From: Deltaproteobacteria bacterium RBG_16_54_11
GTDB lineage: Bacteria; Desulfobacterota; B13-G15; RBG-16-54-18
DNA: 6,100 nucleotides
Direction: 5' to 3'
NCBI GenBank assembly: GCA_001797905.1
Contig: MGQS01000016.1
Coordinates: forward strand, 5,469 to 11,568
How positions within the stretch are numbered: the first letter of the stretch is position 1; every line of letters begins with the position of its first letter. The notes beneath the pieces were generated by a model that was not told where the DNA came from, ran no database searches, and worked only from the letters and a program-made list of their open reading frames with translations. A program made the position numbers and the translations under genes. Below, piece by piece: positions 5,134 through 6,100 of this stretch.

Positions 5134-6100
5134 AGGACGCTCGCATGATATTGGGACGGCCGGGAAAGAGAATGGTGCGCAGGATCTTGAGGAAGTTCAT
5201 CCTGAAGAAGTGGGTGGGCCACTCCAACTCCCTCTTATCGCAGACAATGGACTTTTCCATCTCTTTGACATGAATCCCGAGCTTTCTCAGCGCCTCCTCT
5301 TGCTCCGCACCCGCCATGCTATCCACGATGGCGTCGATCCTCTTCATCATCTCCACCGCCTGCGTAATCCGCACATCGATGGCCGCGGCCAGCGCCGGGG
5401 AGATAATCCCCAGCTCCCCCTTGAGGGCGTTGAGCCTTCTGCCGCCTTCATAGGTGCTGAAGACGATATCATCCCGGGTCATCCACCGGGTCTCGTAATT
5501 GAGGAAATACTTCCAGCTGGGTCCTTCCAGGGCGCGCCGGTGCTCCTCGAGGGTGCGAAACAGGAGGCGGTAGCCAAATTGCTCCGGCTGCTCAAAGACC
5601 ATGCTCCCCGGATCGAGAAAGGGGGCGAGGGGGGAGATAAAAGGGAAGAGGGTCTTGTTTCCTCCGTATTGCTCCAGGAGGTGGCGGCAGTAGTCGGCCG
5701 TCTCCAGGACGGAATTGTAGTCCTGTTTGGGCAGGCCGGTCATGAAGAAGAGGTCGATCCGCTTGGCCTTGTTGCGCACCGCCGCGCTGAGAAACGATTC
5801 CAATTCCCTATTGGAATACGGCCTCCCAAAGGCCCGGCGCACCTCTTCGTCGTGGGATTCAGGGGAGATCTGGATGTTGAAGTTCGGCGTGGTTTGGGCG
5901 ATCTCCTCCACGATCCCCCCCGACGGGGGCCGGAAGAATTCGTACACCATATGGTTTTTTATCTTTGTCCTGCGCAGCTCTTGCAAGAGGGTTTCGGCAT
6001 AGGCTGCACCGGGCTGCAGGATATCGCCGATGATAAAGATGGGGGCGTTGAGGTGGCGCTGGACATGGATGATATCCCGCGCCAAGAGCCGGGGATCGCG
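5132..6100 (-). CDS. Radical SAM protein (likely B12-binding type), C-terminal fragment
   Basis: The frame is open to the right edge, giving 322 visible residues; the N-terminus is outside. The TTG at 6083-6085 reads as an internal Leu in RDPRLLARDIIHVQ and is not a real start. The radical SAM barrel is seen in its second half: a strand with FNIQISPESHDEEVRRAFGRPYS (about 74-96 of the fragment), typical of the S-P-E-S / VR--GR-YS step of these enzymes, then LFFMTGLPKQ (about 117-126), the equivalent of the family's F-MIGLPGET. The C-terminal part is helical and charged and ends in a basic hydrophobic segment. The CxxxCxxC cluster motif and any B12-binding domain would lie upstream and cannot be checked. 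The architecture resembles the B12-binding/radical SAM proteins often annotated TIGR04190; this is from recall and moderate in confidence. Reaction and substrate are unknown. It is 9 nt from selA, so probably co-transcribed. Confidence 0.8.
   Translation of the reverse strand, partial: RDPRLLARDIIHVQRHLNAPIFIIGDILQPGAAYAETLLQELRRTKIKNHMVYEFFRPPSGGIVEEIAQTTPNFNIQISPESHDEEVRRAFGRPYSNRELESFLSAAVRNKAKRIDLFFMTGLPKQDYNSVLETADYCRHLLEQYGGNKTLFPFISPLAPFLDPGSMVFEQPEQFGYRLLFRTLEEHRRALEGPSWKYFLNYETRWMTRDDIVFSTYEGGRRLNALKGELGIISPALAAAIDVRITQAVEMMKRIDAIVDSMAGAEQEEALRKLGIHVKEMEKSIVCDKRELEWPTHFFRMNFLKILRTILFPGRPNIMRAS

Noticed and set aside
6083..6085. TTG as the start of the radical SAM gene
   Set aside because: The frame stays open to the window edge and the protein lacks its N-terminal Fe-S motif, so the gene is simply cut off.

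Overview
The window looks like ordinary chromosomal housekeeping sequence from a GC-rich bacterium, most likely an anaerobic or thermophilic lineage such as Desulfobacterota or a relative. That placement is an inference from gene content: selA, a radical SAM protein of a type I associate with B12-binding members, an anchored peptidase MA-like protein, and a small CxxC protein ending in CQLGLFK. No rRNA, tRNA, CRISPR array, insertion sequence or phage gene was seen. Coding density is very high, with one non-coding gap over 100 bases (1913-2023) and no gene-free stretch of 300 bases.

Layout. Two genes lie on the plus strand at the left: the last 58 codons of a FabG-type short-chain reductase (1-177) and a 58-residue unrecognised protein (199-375) with a strong ribosome binding site. 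Everything else is on the minus strand. Read in transcription order from the right edge it is: a radical SAM protein cut by the window edge (to 5132), selA, rluD, pgeF, then the 111-base gap, then yggT, yggU and a membrane-anchored metalloprotease-like protein ending at 368. The two gene sets converge with an 8-base overlap of coding sequence.

The first four minus-strand genes are tightly packed: a 9-nt gap before selA, a 2-nt gap before rluD, and a 17-bp overlap into pgeF. They look like one transcript. yggT, yggU and the protease gene form a second tight cluster (a 1-nt gap, then a 4-bp ATGA overlap), suggesting translational coupling. The gap between the clusters holds several inverted repeats and a short T tract, which could be a weak terminator, a leader structure for yggT, or a small dispersed repeat.

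Functionally the genes cover selenocysteine synthesis (SelA), 23S rRNA pseudouridylation (RluD), peptidoglycan precursor quality control (PgeF), an inner-membrane protein (YggT) and a small conserved protein (YggU). I see no convincing evidence of a new multi-gene system. The items most worth a second look are the small CxxC protein, the structured gap at 1913-2023, the predicted structure over the yggT ribosome binding site, and the protease.
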